64,000 bases of DNA from Pseudomonas nabeulensis (GTDB lineage Bacteria; Pseudomonadota; Gammaproteobacteria; Pseudomonadales; Pseudomonadaceae): NCBI RefSeq assembly GCF_004682045.1, contig NZ_QUZT01000020.1, forward strand, positions 27,922 to 91,921, read 5' to 3'. A program made the translations under genes and the position numbers. The notes below the pieces were generated by a model that saw nothing but the letters and a program-made list of their open reading frames with translations, searched no databases and was not told where the DNA came from. Shown one piece after another: positions 28,459 to 38,146 of this stretch. The first letter of the stretch is position 1. Each line of letters opens with the position of its first letter.

Positions 28459-28492
28459 GGCGCGGTCGGCTGCTCTTGTAGCGGGCCGCGCC
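28459..28492 (+). promoter_or_regulatory. Intercistronic hairpin between dctP- and dctQ-like genes
   Basis: GGCGCGG (28459-28465) pairs with CCGCGCC (28486-28492), and inside it GCTGC pairs with GTAGC around TCTT. No U-tract, so it is not a classical terminator. Such hairpins between a binding protein gene and its permease often stabilise the upstream message and reduce downstream expression. Confidence 0.5.
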
Positions 28493-28509
28493 CGGTTACG
28501 GTGAACGCC

Positions 28510-29037
28510 ATGAAGAATCTACTGCTGCGCATCAATGACCGCCTGTACATGACCTGCATCTGGGTCGCCGGCCTCTCGGTACTGGGGGTCGCGCTGATCA
28601 TTCCCTGGGGCATCTTTGCCCGCTACATCCTCGGCACCGGCTCCAGCTGGCCGGAGCCCACTGCCATCCTGCTGATGCTGGTGTTCACCTTTATCGGTGC
28701 CGCCGCCAGCTACCGGGCCGGCGCGCATATGTCGGTGGCCATGGTCACCGACCGCCTGCCACCGCAACAACGCCGCCTCGTCGGCATCCTTTCCCAACTG
28801 CTGATGGCGACCATCTGCCTGTTCATGACCGTGTGGGGCGCCAAGTTGTGCCTGTCCACCTGGAACCAGTTCATGAGCGCCATCCCCACCTTGCGCGTGG
28901 GCATCACCTATATGCCGATCCCGATTGGCGGGTTGCTGACCCTGGTGTTTGTGCTGGAAAAACTCCTGCTGGGTGACCAGAGCCACCGCCGCGTGGTGCG
29001 GTTCGACCTGGTTGAAGAAAGCGAAGGGGCCGCCTGA
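28510..29037 (+). CDS. TRAP transporter small permease, DctQ family
   Basis: 175 aa from ATG 28510, which has GGTGA five bases in front; a GTG at 28501 would add three residues. Four membrane helices are visible (for example LSVLGVALIIPWGIFARYIL), with the DctQ feature SSWPEPTAILLMLVFTFIGA. It bridges the binding protein and the large permease. Confidence 0.9.
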   Translation: MKNLLLRINDRLYMTCIWVAGLSVLGVALIIPWGIFARYILGTGSSWPEPTAILLMLVFTFIGAAASYRAGAHMSVAMVTDRLPPQQRRLVGILSQLLMATICLFMTVWGAKLCLSTWNQFMSAIPTLRVGITYMPIPIGGLLTLVFVLEKLLLGDQSHRRVVRFDLVEESEGAA

Positions 29038-29038
29038 T

Positions 29039-30319
29039 ATGGACGCATTGATTCTGTTGGGCAGTTTTATCGCCTTGATCCTGATCGGCATGCCGGTGGC
29101 CTATGCCCTCGGGCTGTCGGCGTTGATCGGCGCGTGGTGGATTGATATCCCGTTCCAGGCCTTGATGATTCAGGTGGCGGGCGGGGTGAACAAGTTTTCG
29201 CTGATGGCGATCCCGTTCTTTGTGCTGGCCGGGGCGATCATGGCCGAGGGCGGCATGTCCCGGCGGCTGGTGGCGTTTGCCGGGGTGCTGGTGGGCTTTG
29301 TGCGCGGCGGGCTGTCGTTGGTGAATATCATGGCCTCGACGTTTTTCGGCGCGATCTCCGGTTCGTCGGTGGCCGACACCGCTTCGGTGGGCTCGGTGCT
29401 GATCCCGGAGATGGAACGCCGCGGCTATCCACGGGAATTTGCCACGGCGGTGACCATCAGCGGCTCGGTGCAAGCGCTGCTGACCCCGCCCAGCCATAAC
29501 TCGGTGCTCTACTCCCTGGCGGCCGGCGGTACGGTGTCCATCGCCTCGCTATTTATGGCCGGCGTGGTACCGGGCCTGCTGATGAGCGCGTGCCTGATGG
29601 TGCTGTGCCTGATCTTCGCGAAGAAACGCGACTACCCCAAGGGTGAAGTGATTCCCCTCAAGCAAGCGCTGAAAATCTGCGCCGATGCGCTCTGGGGCCT
29701 GATGGCCATGGTGATCATCCTCGGCGGTATTCTGTCGGGCATCTTCACCGCCACCGAATCCGCCGCAATCGCAGTGCTGTGGGCGTTTTTCGTGACCATG
29801 TTCATCTACCGCGACTACAAGTGGAGCGAGCTGCCCAAGCTGATGCACCGCACGGTGCGCACCATTTCCATCGTGATGATCCTGATCGCCTTCGCCGCCA
29901 GCTTCGGCTACATCATGACGCTGATGCAGATCCCGGCGAAGATCACCACGATGTTCCTGACCCTGTCAGACAACCGCTACGTGATCCTGATGTGCATCAA
30001 CGCCATGCTGCTGTTGCTGGGCACGGTGATGGACATGGCGCCGCTGATCCTGATCCTCACACCGATTTTGATGCCGGTGATCCTGGGTATCGGGGTAGAC
30101 CCGGTGCACTTTGGCATGATCATGCTGGTGAACCTGGGCATCGGGCTGATCACCCCGCCGGTGGGCGCGGTGTTGTTTGTGGGCGCGGCGGTGGGCAAGA
30201 CCAGTATCGAGCGAACCGTGAAGGCGTTGCTGCCATTTTATGGGGTGTTATTTCTGGTGTTGATGGCGGTGACCTATATTCCGGCGTTGTCGCTGTGGTT
30301 GCCGGGGGTGGTTCTGTAA
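29039..30319 (+). CDS. TRAP transporter large permease, DctM family
   Basis: 426 aa, about 12 membrane helices, sodium-coupled transport subunit. Start ATG 29039, one base after the dctQ-like stop. Signatures: LMAIPFFVLAGAIMAEGGMS, the re-entrant FFGAISGSSVADTASVGSVL and LGIGLITPPVGAVLFVGAAV. Completes the DctPQM transporter of the uronate cluster. Confidence 0.93.
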   Translation: MDALILLGSFIALILIGMPVAYALGLSALIGAWWIDIPFQALMIQVAGGVNKFSLMAIPFFVLAGAIMAEGGMSRRLVAFAGVLVGFVRGGLSLVNIMASTFFGAISGSSVADTASVGSVLIPEMERRGYPREFATAVTISGSVQALLTPPSHNSVLYSLAAGGTVSIASLFMAGVVPGLLMSACLMVLCLIFAKKRDYPKGEVIPLKQALKICADALWGLMAMVIILGGILSGIFTATESAAIAVLWAFFVTMFIYRDYKWSELPKLMHRTVRTISIVMILIAFAASFGYIMTLMQIPAKITTMFLTLSDNRYVILMCINAMLLLLGTVMDMAPLILILTPILMPVILGIGVDPVHFGMIMLVNLGIGLITPPVGAVLFVGAAVGKTSIERTVKALLPFYGVLFLVLMAVTYIPALSLWLPGVVL

Positions 30320-30349
30320 CCCCAGATCCATCAGACGATGGAGGTCAAA

Positions 30350-30438
30350 TGTGGGAGGGGGCTTGCCCCCGATGAGGGAGTATCAGTTGAAATATCTATA
30401 ACTGACACACCGCTATCGGGGGCAAGCCCCCTCCCACA
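30350..30438. repeat. REPIN after the TRAP genes
   Basis: Standard inward pair with loop AGTATCAGTTGAAATATC and ATAACTGACACACC. Lies between the large permease and the aldose epimerase gene. Confidence 0.9.
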
Positions 30439-30482
30439 TTTTGATCTCCAGTGTTTGTTCTATTTTTATATGGCGGGAAACC

Positions 30483-31367
30483 ATGCCTTCGAACTTCATT
30501 GAGCTTCACGACCCCCTCACCCACCTCACCCTCGCCCCCGCCATCGGCGGCAGCATCGCCAACTGGCACGTCACCGCCACCGGCCAACCGCTGTTGCGCC
30601 ACAACGATGAACACGCCCAGCTCCCCGGCAAACTCGCTTGCTACCCGCTGGCGCCCTGGTCCAACCGCATCGCCGAAGGCGGCTTCGACAACCCCGGCGG
30701 TTGGCTGGCCCTGGCGCCCAATAGCCTCACCGACCCACTGCCGATTCACGGTTCCGCCTGGCAACAGGTTTGGCAGGTGGTCAGTCAATCCGAGAACGAA
30801 GCGGTACTTGAGGTGATGTGCGACACCCCGTTCGCCTATCGCGCCGAGCAGCGGTTTTACTTGGATAACGGCGAGCTGAGCATCACCTTGCGCGTGACGC
30901 ATCTGGCGCAGGAACCGGCTTGGCATGGGTTGGGTTTACACCCCTACTTCCCGCGCACAGCCGGCACACGCTTGCAGGCCAAGGCGTCCGAGGTGTGGTT
31001 GAGTGATGCGTCCAGGTTGCCCACTGGGTTGGCCGCAGTACCGGAGGCGTGGGATTTCCAGCAATCCAACCCCTTGCCAGAAGATTTGGTCGATAACGGC
31101 TTTTGCGGCTGGGATGGGCACTGTGTGATCGAACAACCGGAGCTGGGGTATACGCTGGAATGCCAGGCCGGCGGCAGCGAATACTTTCTGCTGTTCTGCC
31201 CGCCGGGGTTGGGGTTCTTTTGTGTGGAGCCGGTGAGTCATCCGGTGAATGCGCATCACCTGCCGGGAAGACCGGGCCTCAGGCTGTTGGAACCGGGCCA
31301 GTCAACCCAGCTCGATTTAAGCCTGAAATACAGTCCAAATGTGTGTGTCAGGGCGGGCTGTTCTTAA
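30483..31367 (+). CDS. Aldose 1-epimerase (galactose mutarotase-like)
   Basis: 294 aa, interconverts alpha and beta anomers of sugars or uronates. ATG at 30483 is used; the frame extends upstream into the REPIN. Family features: ACYPLAPWSNRIAEGGFDNP (sugar-binding Arg), PIHGSAWQQVWQV, GLGLHPYFPRTAGT (His) and GFFCVEPVSHPVNAHH (catalytic Glu). It fits the uronate cluster because Udh acts on one anomer. The 3' end overlaps the convergent HlyD gene by 20 bases. Confidence 0.88.
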   Translation: MPSNFIELHDPLTHLTLAPAIGGSIANWHVTATGQPLLRHNDEHAQLPGKLACYPLAPWSNRIAEGGFDNPGGWLALAPNSLTDPLPIHGSAWQQVWQVVSQSENEAVLEVMCDTPFAYRAEQRFYLDNGELSITLRVTHLAQEPAWHGLGLHPYFPRTAGTRLQAKASEVWLSDASRLPTGLAAVPEAWDFQQSNPLPEDLVDNGFCGWDGHCVIEQPELGYTLECQAGGSEYFLLFCPPGLGFFCVEPVSHPVNAHHLPGRPGLRLLEPGQSTQLDLSLKYSPNVCVRAGCS

Positions 31368-32493
31368 GGCGCCCTGCGGTATCAATACTCACCACCACCG
31401 ACAACCCCGGCCGCAACCGCTCGCTCTGTTCCTGATCGGGATCAACGGTAACCCTTACCGGCACCCGCTGCGCAATCTTCACAAAGTTGCCAGTCGCATT
31501 ATCCGCCTGCAACAAGCTGAACTCCGACCCGGTGGCCGGCGAAATATGCTGCACCGTACCGTGAAACTTGCGATGGTTCAGCGCATCCACGGTGAAGGTC
31601 ACCGGCTGGCCCACCTGCACGTTGTCCATCTGGGTTTCCTTCATATTGGCGATCACCCACAGTTGCGGCGGCACCAATGCCATCAACTGCGCGCCGGAAT
31701 TCACGTAGGCACCAAGGCGCACGCCAATCTGCCCCAACTGGCCGTCACGGGGTGCGGTGATGCGGGTGTTGGCCAGGTCGATCCGCGCCAACTCCACCGC
31801 CGCATCGGCACTCGCCACCGCCGCTTCCAGGGAGCCGCGATTGACGATCACCGTTTGCAGATCCTGTCGCGCGATTTCCAGGCTGGCCTGAGCTTGCGCC
31901 ACCGCCGCGAGGGTCTGCGCGTTGGCCGCACGGGTCACGTCCAGTTCGCGCTTGGACACCGAACCATCGCTGATCAACGCTTCATTACGGCGCAGGTCGG
32001 CGGTGCTTTTACGCGCCTGGGCCTCGCTGTCCGCCAATGCGGCCTGACGCAGTTTGATAGTGGCCTCAGCACTGTTGCGCTGCTGCACCACATTCGCCAG
32101 CGAGGCCTTCTGCACCGCCAGTTGCGCCAGCGCCTGGTCGAGGCGTTGCTTGTAGATGCGGTCATCGAGACGCACCAGCAAGTCCCCGGCCTTCACGTAC
32201 TGAAAGTCCTGCACCGGCACTTCAAACACATAACCGCTCAGCTGCGGCCCGATAATTGTGACCTGCCCGCGCACCAGGGCGTTCTCGGTGGTCTCCACCG
32301 CGCTGCTGAACGGCGGCAATTGCCAGGCGTACAACACGATCAGCACGCCGACGATGGCAATCGCGGCAAAGCCCAGGGACGAGATAATCCGCACCCGCAG
32401 CGGGCGCAATTCGGTGGGCACCGCGCCCGGTGGCGTACTGCCCTCGGGGGTGGAGGCGATGGCGGTGGTGGTCGTGGTGGAAGGTTCGGTCAT
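31348..32493 (-). CDS. HlyD/EmrA-type membrane fusion protein
   Basis: 381 aa adaptor. ATG 32493 overlaps the MFS stop as ATGA, so it is coupled to the MFS gene upstream. One N-terminal helix (about residues 34-54, IISSLGFAAIAIVGVLIVLY) is followed by the lipoyl half TIIGPQLSGYVFEVPVQDFQ, a long coiled coil, and the second half RITAPRDGQLGQIGVRLGAY. EmrA-like adaptors work with DHA2 MFS pumps to carry drugs or aromatic compounds across both membranes. No outer-membrane partner lies next to it. Confidence 0.92.
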   Translation of the reverse strand: MTEPSTTTTTAIASTPEGSTPPGAVPTELRPLRVRIISSLGFAAIAIVGVLIVLYAWQLPPFSSAVETTENALVRGQVTIIGPQLSGYVFEVPVQDFQYVKAGDLLVRLDDRIYKQRLDQALAQLAVQKASLANVVQQRNSAEATIKLRQAALADSEAQARKSTADLRRNEALISDGSVSKRELDVTRAANAQTLAAVAQAQASLEIARQDLQTVIVNRGSLEAAVASADAAVELARIDLANTRITAPRDGQLGQIGVRLGAYVNSGAQLMALVPPQLWVIANMKETQMDNVQVGQPVTFTVDALNHRKFHGTVQHISPATGSEFSLLQADNATGNFVKIAQRVPVRVTVDPDQEQSERLRPGLSVVVSIDTAGRLKNSPP

Positions 32494-34133
32494 GAAGGTG
32501 CGCCGCTGGGTTGAACGGGAGTGGCTGCTTGGGTGGTGCTCATCAGCCACAGACTGCGGATAAAGATCCAGATCATGGTCAGCATCGCGATGATCGCGAT
32601 CAGCATAAAGACATCGTTGTAAGCCATCACGTTCGCTTCACGGGTTGCCGCCGTGGCCAGGCTGCGGATGCCCATGAGGTTACGCAACTCGGGGTCGGCG
32701 ATGACACCGCCGTAGGCCGAACCGCCGCTGCTGACCCGCGCCGCCACACGGGGGTCGAGCAAGGTCAGGTGTTCGACGATCATGCTTGAGTGGAACTTCT
32801 CCCGCACAATCTGGAACGTGCCCAACAACGCGGCGCCGATCAAGCCGCCGAGGTTCTGGCAAATGCCGAACATCACCGAAAAACTCACCAGGTTGCGCGG
32901 GTTGGTCAGCACGTTCTTGGTGCCCAGCACCATGGTCGGCCCCAGGAAGAACGTACCGCCGAAGCCTAGCAGGAACTGGCTGATATACAGGTTCTGCGGG
33001 CGCGTGAGGTTGCTGGAGAAACTGTCCATCACCGACCCCGTGGCCATCAACGCCAGGGAAATCACCAGCGGCATCAGCAAATGCGCCGGGTTGATGGTCA
33101 ACGCGCTGACGGCAAGCCCCGCAATCGCCCCGGCCAGCATCACCAGGTACAGCGTGTGCATCTGCTGGTAGCTCATGTTCAACATCTGCATGAATCCCAC
33201 CGCGCCCGTGGACTGTTCCGACAGCACCATGCGAATCAGGATCACCGCCAGCGCCAGGCGGATCATCACGCCGCTGCCCAGCCAACGGGTCATCAGCATC
33301 GGGTTGGCGCGGTTATGCTCGACGGCCAGGCCGGCCATGATCAGCACCAGGGAACAGGCCGAGGCCACGCCGATCCAGGGGGCTTCCAGCCACCAGTCGA
33401 TACGCCCCAGCGACAGCACCGCACACAGCAGCGCCACGCCAGTCGCGAGGATGGCGAAGGTGAGGAAATCGAGTTTTTCAAAGGTCTTGAAGCGGTCTCC
33501 CGGCGGTAACTTGAGCAGGAATACACAGCCCAGGCAGATCAGCGCCATGCCCAATTCAAACAGGTACAAACCGCGCCATTCGGCGATTTGCAACAAATCC
33601 TCGGAGAACAACCGCGCCAGCGGCAACGCCAACTGCGCCGTGCCCAATCCCAAGACCAGCGCCTTCAAGCGCCACTTGGCCGGGAACGCCTGGATCATGT
33701 AGTACAAGCCCAACGAACTGAGCGCCGCCCCCACCATGCCGTGGGCCGCCCGCACCGCGATGGCCGAACTGAGGTCGTTGACGAATAAATGCCCGAAGGT
33801 CACCAGCGCGTACAGCACCAGGAACACCTCGGTAAACGCCCGCAGGCCGAACTGTTGGCGAAACTTCACCAGCAGCAGGTTCATGCACACGTTGGTCATC
33901 ACATAGGCGGCGGGCAGCCAGGCCATTTCGGCGGTGGTCGCACCGAGGGCGCCTTGCAGGTATTGCAGGTTGGCGATCACCAACGCGTTGCCCAGGCCGC
34001 CGGTGATGGCGACGAGAATACCGACCAGCGCGAACAGCCAACGCTTGTAGGTGGGGTGCAACGGGGTGGACGGCGAACCGGGCAGGCTGGGACGTTCGTG
34101 GGGTTCCCAGGTGCGGGGGGTGTATTTGTTCAT
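32490..34133 (-). CDS. MFS drug exporter, DHA2/EmrB-type
   Basis: 547 aa, about 14 membrane helices (for example GGLGNALVIANLQYLQGALG, then MAWLPAAYVMTNVCMNLLLV). The ATG at 34133 is preferred over a TTG at 34154. EmrB-like pumps export hydrophobic compounds by proton antiport together with an EmrA-type adaptor, which is the next gene. Regulator not adjacent; substrate unknown. Confidence 0.9.
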   Translation of the reverse strand: MNKYTPRTWEPHERPSLPGSPSTPLHPTYKRWLFALVGILVAITGGLGNALVIANLQYLQGALGATTAEMAWLPAAYVMTNVCMNLLLVKFRQQFGLRAFTEVFLVLYALVTFGHLFVNDLSSAIAVRAAHGMVGAALSSLGLYYMIQAFPAKWRLKALVLGLGTAQLALPLARLFSEDLLQIAEWRGLYLFELGMALICLGCVFLLKLPPGDRFKTFEKLDFLTFAILATGVALLCAVLSLGRIDWWLEAPWIGVASACSLVLIMAGLAVEHNRANPMLMTRWLGSGVMIRLALAVILIRMVLSEQSTGAVGFMQMLNMSYQQMHTLYLVMLAGAIAGLAVSALTINPAHLLMPLVISLALMATGSVMDSFSSNLTRPQNLYISQFLLGFGGTFFLGPTMVLGTKNVLTNPRNLVSFSVMFGICQNLGGLIGAALLGTFQIVREKFHSSMIVEHLTLLDPRVAARVSSGGSAYGGVIADPELRNLMGIRSLATAATREANVMAYNDVFMLIAIIAMLTMIWIFIRSLWLMSTTQAATPVQPSGAPS

Positions 34134-34236
34134 TCGATGACTCAGGTAAACCAATACTCACAGACAGTAAACCTGAGCGGCGTTCATCTTGCCATCTTGT
34201 GGGTGCAAATGATCTCTCTGCTAGACACAGTCCAAA

Positions 34237-34325
34237 TGTGGGAGGGGGCTTGCCCCCGATTGCGGTGTTTCAGTGAAATATATGCTGGCTGACACTCCCT
34301 CATCGGGGGCAAGCCCCCTCCCACA
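34237..34325. repeat. REPIN between the EmrB-like gene and the SLC13 transporter
   Basis: Standard inward pair, loop GTGTTTCAGTGAAATATATG then GCTGACACTCCC; the loop motif is slightly diverged. It lies upstream of the minus-strand MFS gene and downstream of the SLC13-type gene. Confidence 0.9.
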
Positions 34326-34356
34326 TTGGGATCTTCTGTGTATTCAAGAGGGTATT

Positions 34357-35835
34357 TCAGATCCAGCCGAGCCAGCTCCAGTAGGTGGCTGCGAAGACCA
34401 GCATCAGCCCATAGCCAATCAACGTCACCAAAATCCCCACCTTGGCAAACTGCCGCGCCGTAAACGTGCCGGTGCCCAAGCACACCATGTTCTGCGGCGC
34501 ATTGATCGGCAGGATGAACCCGTAGCTCATCACAAAGCCCAGCAGCATGGTCATGCCCAGCCGGCTGAAATCCCCCGGCAAGGTCTGCAGCACTGCAATC
34601 AGGATCGGCAGCAGAGCCGAGGTCAACGCGGTGGCGCTGGCAAAGCCCAGGTGAATCAGGATCAGGAATGCGCCCAGGATCGCAAATACGCCCAGTGGCC
34701 CGACCTGATCCAGGCCGGTGTGCGCCACCACGGTAGACCCCAGCCATTGCCCGGCCTGGGTGGTGAGCAAGGCTGTCCCAAGGCTGATGCCCACCCCGAA
34801 CACAATCACCGTGCCCCACGGAATGCGCGACTGCACATCCTTCCAGGTCATCACGCCAATCCCCGGCAGCAGTAAAAACACCAAGCCGGCGTAGGTGGTC
34901 GAGGTGGTGTCGAAGCTGTGCAGGCGCCCTTCCGTGGCCCACGCCAGCAGCAACAGCACGGACACAGTCAGCAGGCGTTTCTGCGGCCCGGTCATGGGGC
35001 CGATCTCCACCAGCGACTGCGCCACCGCTTCCTTGCCGCCTGGAATGCTGTCGGTCTCCGGCGGCAGCAGCTTGAGCACCAGGAACAGCAACACCGCCGA
35101 CATGATCAACGCCCATGGCGCCCCGGCAATCAACCAGTCGATCCACGACACGCGCTGGCCGAGCATTTTGTCCATGAAGCCCACGGTGAGCAGGTTCTGC
35201 GCCGCCGCGGTCTGGATGCCGACGTTCCAGATGCTGGTGCCCTGGGCCACCACGATCATGATGCCGGCGGCGATGTTCGAGCGTTTGTCCACGCCGAACG
35301 CGGCGATCACCCCCATCATGATCGGCACCACGCAGGCACTGCGCGCCGTGGCGCTGGGCACCACCAGGCTGAGCAGGATAGTCACCGCAATCGCCCCGAG
35401 CAGAATGCGCCGGGTGCTGGTGCCGACCCGGCTCAGGGTCACCAGTGCGATACGGCGGTCCAGCCCGGTATGAGTCATGGCAGCGGCGATAAACAATGCG
35501 CCCGCCACCAGCGCCAGCGCCGGGTTGGAGAACCCGGTGAGCGCCATGCTGATCGCCGGGCTGGTGCCGATCAGGTGGGTGGGGTCTTGCAGCGACGGCG
35601 CGGTGCCCAGCAGAAACGCCATCAACGAGGTGATCATGATCGCGCTGGCCTCATAGGACACCGCCTCGGTGATCCACACCACCACGGCAAACGCCAGGAT
35701 CGCCAGCATGCGATGCCCGGCCACCGGCAAGTCCGTCGGCAGTGGCAACAGCAGCACCCCGGCCATCACCAATACGGCGACCACCAGGCCCAGGGGCAGT
35801 TTGAAGGATGCAGCGGTTGTCGCGGGGGCGTTCAT
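34357..35835 (-). CDS. SLC13/DASS-family anion:sodium symporter
   Basis: 492 aa. ATG 35835 (MNAPATTAAS) is chosen; the frame runs on but without a ribosome site. Hydrophobic throughout, with family motifs ITEAVSYEASAIMITSLMAF, VPSATARSACVVPIMMGV (first SNT-like Na+ motif) and HLGFASATALTSALLPILIA. DASS members import di- or tricarboxylates, or sulfate; the next genes concern sulfur, so a sulfur oxyanion is possible but not shown. Confidence 0.87.
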   Translation of the reverse strand: MNAPATTAASFKLPLGLVVAVLVMAGVLLLPLPTDLPVAGHRMLAILAFAVVVWITEAVSYEASAIMITSLMAFLLGTAPSLQDPTHLIGTSPAISMALTGFSNPALALVAGALFIAAAMTHTGLDRRIALVTLSRVGTSTRRILLGAIAVTILLSLVVPSATARSACVVPIMMGVIAAFGVDKRSNIAAGIMIVVAQGTSIWNVGIQTAAAQNLLTVGFMDKMLGQRVSWIDWLIAGAPWALIMSAVLLFLVLKLLPPETDSIPGGKEAVAQSLVEIGPMTGPQKRLLTVSVLLLLAWATEGRLHSFDTTSTTYAGLVFLLLPGIGVMTWKDVQSRIPWGTVIVFGVGISLGTALLTTQAGQWLGSTVVAHTGLDQVGPLGVFAILGAFLILIHLGFASATALTSALLPILIAVLQTLPGDFSRLGMTMLLGFVMSYGFILPINAPQNMVCLGTGTFTARQFAKVGILVTLIGYGLMLVFAATYWSWLGWI

Positions 35836-35941
35836 GGCGGGCTCCGTCAGCCTTTGAAACAGGCGGCAAGCATGGCCCAGATTGCCGCACTCGGTGTTGA
35901 CGGGTATCAAGCGATTCCCATGTGGGAGCGGATTACCAAGT

Positions 35942-36748
35942 TTAGAGCAGAGCTTTAACCAGCATGCCGACCGCCACCAGTACACACAGGCTGGCAAACC
36001 CCACCTGCAAGGTGCGCGCGGGAATCACCGAACACAGGCGCCGCCCGGCCAGCATGCCGACGATGCTCGCGCCGATAAACACCCAGCCCACCGGTTCGAT
36101 ACGCACCCCGGCATGGAACGCGCCGGCCACGCCGATCAGCGAGAGCAGGCTGATCACCATCAGCGAAGTGGCGACGATGCCGCGCATCTGCACATCGGTC
36201 AGTTGCTTGAACGCCGGCACGATCAGGAAGCCACCGCCCACGCCGAGCAGGCCGGAGACAGCACCGGTCACCGCGCCGAGGGCGGCCAGGGTTGCGCTGC
36301 ACTTGGCAGTCCAGGCCAGGCGACCGGTCTGCTGGTCGAGCATGCAGTTCTTCTGGCCCCACGAGGCGGTGCCATGGTCACTTGGCCCCGGCTCGGTTTT
36401 TTCGCGCTGCAACATGCGCCAGGCCACCAGCACCATCAGCGCACTGAACAGGCCCATCAACAACGCTTCCGGCAGTTGATGGGCGAGAAACACGCCCACG
36501 GGGGAAAACAGCGCGCCGAGCAGGGCGATCAACAGCGCGGCGCGGTAACGCACCAGCCCATGACGCAACCCATCAATCGCCCCCACCGCCGCTGCCGCAC
36601 CGACCGCAAGCAACGACACCGGCGCGGCCTGGGTCATGCTCAGCCCCAAGCCCAACACCAGCGCCGGCACGCCGAGGATGCCGCCGCCCGCGCCGGTCAG
36701 GCCCATGACCAACCCCATCAACAATCCCAACACACTGGCCAGCAGCAT
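35942..36748 (-). CDS. Sulfite/organosulfonate exporter, TauE/SafE family
   Basis: 268 aa, about eight membrane helices, internal repeat of the TauE type (GAGGGILGVPALVLGLGLSM and SGLLGVGGGFLIVPAFKQLT). It begins immediately after the SQR stop codon, so it is cotranscribed with SQR. TauE/SafE proteins export sulfite or related anions, which are products of persulfide oxidation by the SQR/dioxygenase pair. Confidence 0.9.
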   Translation of the reverse strand: MLLASVLGLLMGLVMGLTGAGGGILGVPALVLGLGLSMTQAAPVSLLAVGAAAAVGAIDGLRHGLVRYRAALLIALLGALFSPVGVFLAHQLPEALLMGLFSALMVLVAWRMLQREKTEPGPSDHGTASWGQKNCMLDQQTGRLAWTAKCSATLAALGAVTGAVSGLLGVGGGFLIVPAFKQLTDVQMRGIVATSLMVISLLSLIGVAGAFHAGVRIEPVGWVFIGASIVGMLAGRRLCSVIPARTLQVGFASLCVLVAVGMLVKALL

Positions 36749-37993
36749 TCAGTCCACCTTGCTTAGGCGGGTCAGCCATTCACGCCCTTTGAGCATGCCG
36801 TTCCAGTAGAACCACGGCAACAACGTGGCCTTGAGCAACCACATCGAACGTCGTGCCTGGGTCGGGTCCAGAGGAAAGGTCGGCAGCAATTTGCCGCCGT
36901 AGCCGAACTCGGCGAGCACCACCTTGCCCTTCTCCACCGTCAATGGGCAGGAACCGTAGCCGTCGTACTTGAGCGGCAGTGGCGCTTGTTTGCGTAGGGC
37001 CAGCAGGTTTTCGGCGACCACGACGATCTGTTTGCGCACCGCAGCAGCGGTCTTGGCGTTGGTGGTGGAACACACATCGCCCAGGCCGAAGATATGGGGG
37101 TAGCGCAGATGTTGCAGGCTGTGGGGGTTCACTTCGCACCAGCCAGCGGCGTCGGCCAGGGGGCTCTGACGGATGAAATCCGGCGACACTTGGGGTGGGA
37201 CTACGTGCAAGAGGTCGAAGGACTTTTCTTCGACGCTGACGTTGCCCTCGGCGTCCTTGACTTCAAACCAGGCCTTGCGTGCCGGGCCGTCGACTTTCAC
37301 CAGGTTGGAATTGAAGGCCAGGTTCGCGTTGTACTTTTCCACGTATTTCATCAACGGCGGCACAAACGTTGGCACACCGAACAGCGCAGCGCCGGCGAGG
37401 TTGAACTCGACATGGATGTTCTTCAAATCACCTTGCTTGAGCCAGTGATCGCAGGACAGGTACAGGGCTTTTTGCGGCGCGCCCGCGCATTTGATCGGCA
37501 TGGCCGGCTGGGTAAAGAGCGCCTTGCCGCCCTTGAGTTGCTGCACCAGTTGCCAGGTGTAAGCGGCGTGATCATAGCTGTAGTTGGAGTTGACACCGTT
37601 GCGCCCGAGGGTGTCTTGCAGGCCTTCGACTTTCTCCCAGGCCAGGCGCAGGCCGGGGCACACAATGAGGTTGTTCCAGGTGATGCGCTGGCCGCTGTCG
37701 AGCACCAGGGTTTGTTCGTCGGGCAGTACTTCGCTGACAGCGGCCTGCATCCAGGTCACGCCATTGGGCAGCACATCGGCCAGCGGGCGACGGGTTTTGC
37801 GCACGTCATAAGCGCCGCCGCCCACCAGGGTCCAGGCGGGTTGGTAGCAATGGTAGTCGTTGGGTTCGATCAGGGTGATATTCAGGTGCGGGTCGCGCTT
37901 GAGCAGGCTGGCCAGCAGGCCGATGCCTGCCGAACCGCCGCCGATGACTACGATGTCGCCACTGATGGTAGGGCCCCAGTGTTGGTCGGTCAT
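36749..37993 (-). CDS. Sulfide:quinone oxidoreductase, mitochondrial (type II) class
   Basis: FAD enzyme oxidising sulfide to sulfane sulfur and passing electrons to quinone, 414 aa. FAD motif DIVVIGGGSAGIGLLASL (residues 13-30). Both catalytic cysteines of the SQOR type are present: PIKCAGAPQKALYLS (C169) and GYGSCPLTVEKGKVVLAEFG (C349). It ends in the amphipathic tail PWFYWNGMLKGREW for membrane attachment. The operon with TauE and the divergent persulfide dioxygenase fixes its role. Confidence 0.92.
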   Translation of the reverse strand: MTDQHWGPTISGDIVVIGGGSAGIGLLASLLKRDPHLNITLIEPNDYHCYQPAWTLVGGGAYDVRKTRRPLADVLPNGVTWMQAAVSEVLPDEQTLVLDSGQRITWNNLIVCPGLRLAWEKVEGLQDTLGRNGVNSNYSYDHAAYTWQLVQQLKGGKALFTQPAMPIKCAGAPQKALYLSCDHWLKQGDLKNIHVEFNLAGAALFGVPTFVPPLMKYVEKYNANLAFNSNLVKVDGPARKAWFEVKDAEGNVSVEEKSFDLLHVVPPQVSPDFIRQSPLADAAGWCEVNPHSLQHLRYPHIFGLGDVCSTTNAKTAAAVRKQIVVVAENLLALRKQAPLPLKYDGYGSCPLTVEKGKVVLAEFGYGGKLLPTFPLDPTQARRSMWLLKATLLPWFYWNGMLKGREWLTRLSKVD

Positions 37994-38146
37994 GGTCTTC
38001 GCCTTTGTTGAGGTTCACTGCACACAAGGGGCGTTGCCGTGTGGCGTCACGCCCATGAAGATGAAAAATGGTTTAGCCTTCGCAACAGGTAAACATGCCG
38101 CACAGGTTACCGCTTGTTATTTTGTCAGCCACCAAGGACCGCCGCC

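Noticed and set aside
35919..35935. CATGTGGGAGCGGATTA near the SLC13 and TauE genes as a REP
   Set aside because: Only the first nine or so bases match; no second arm and no GCTTGCC core, so it is at most a fragment.
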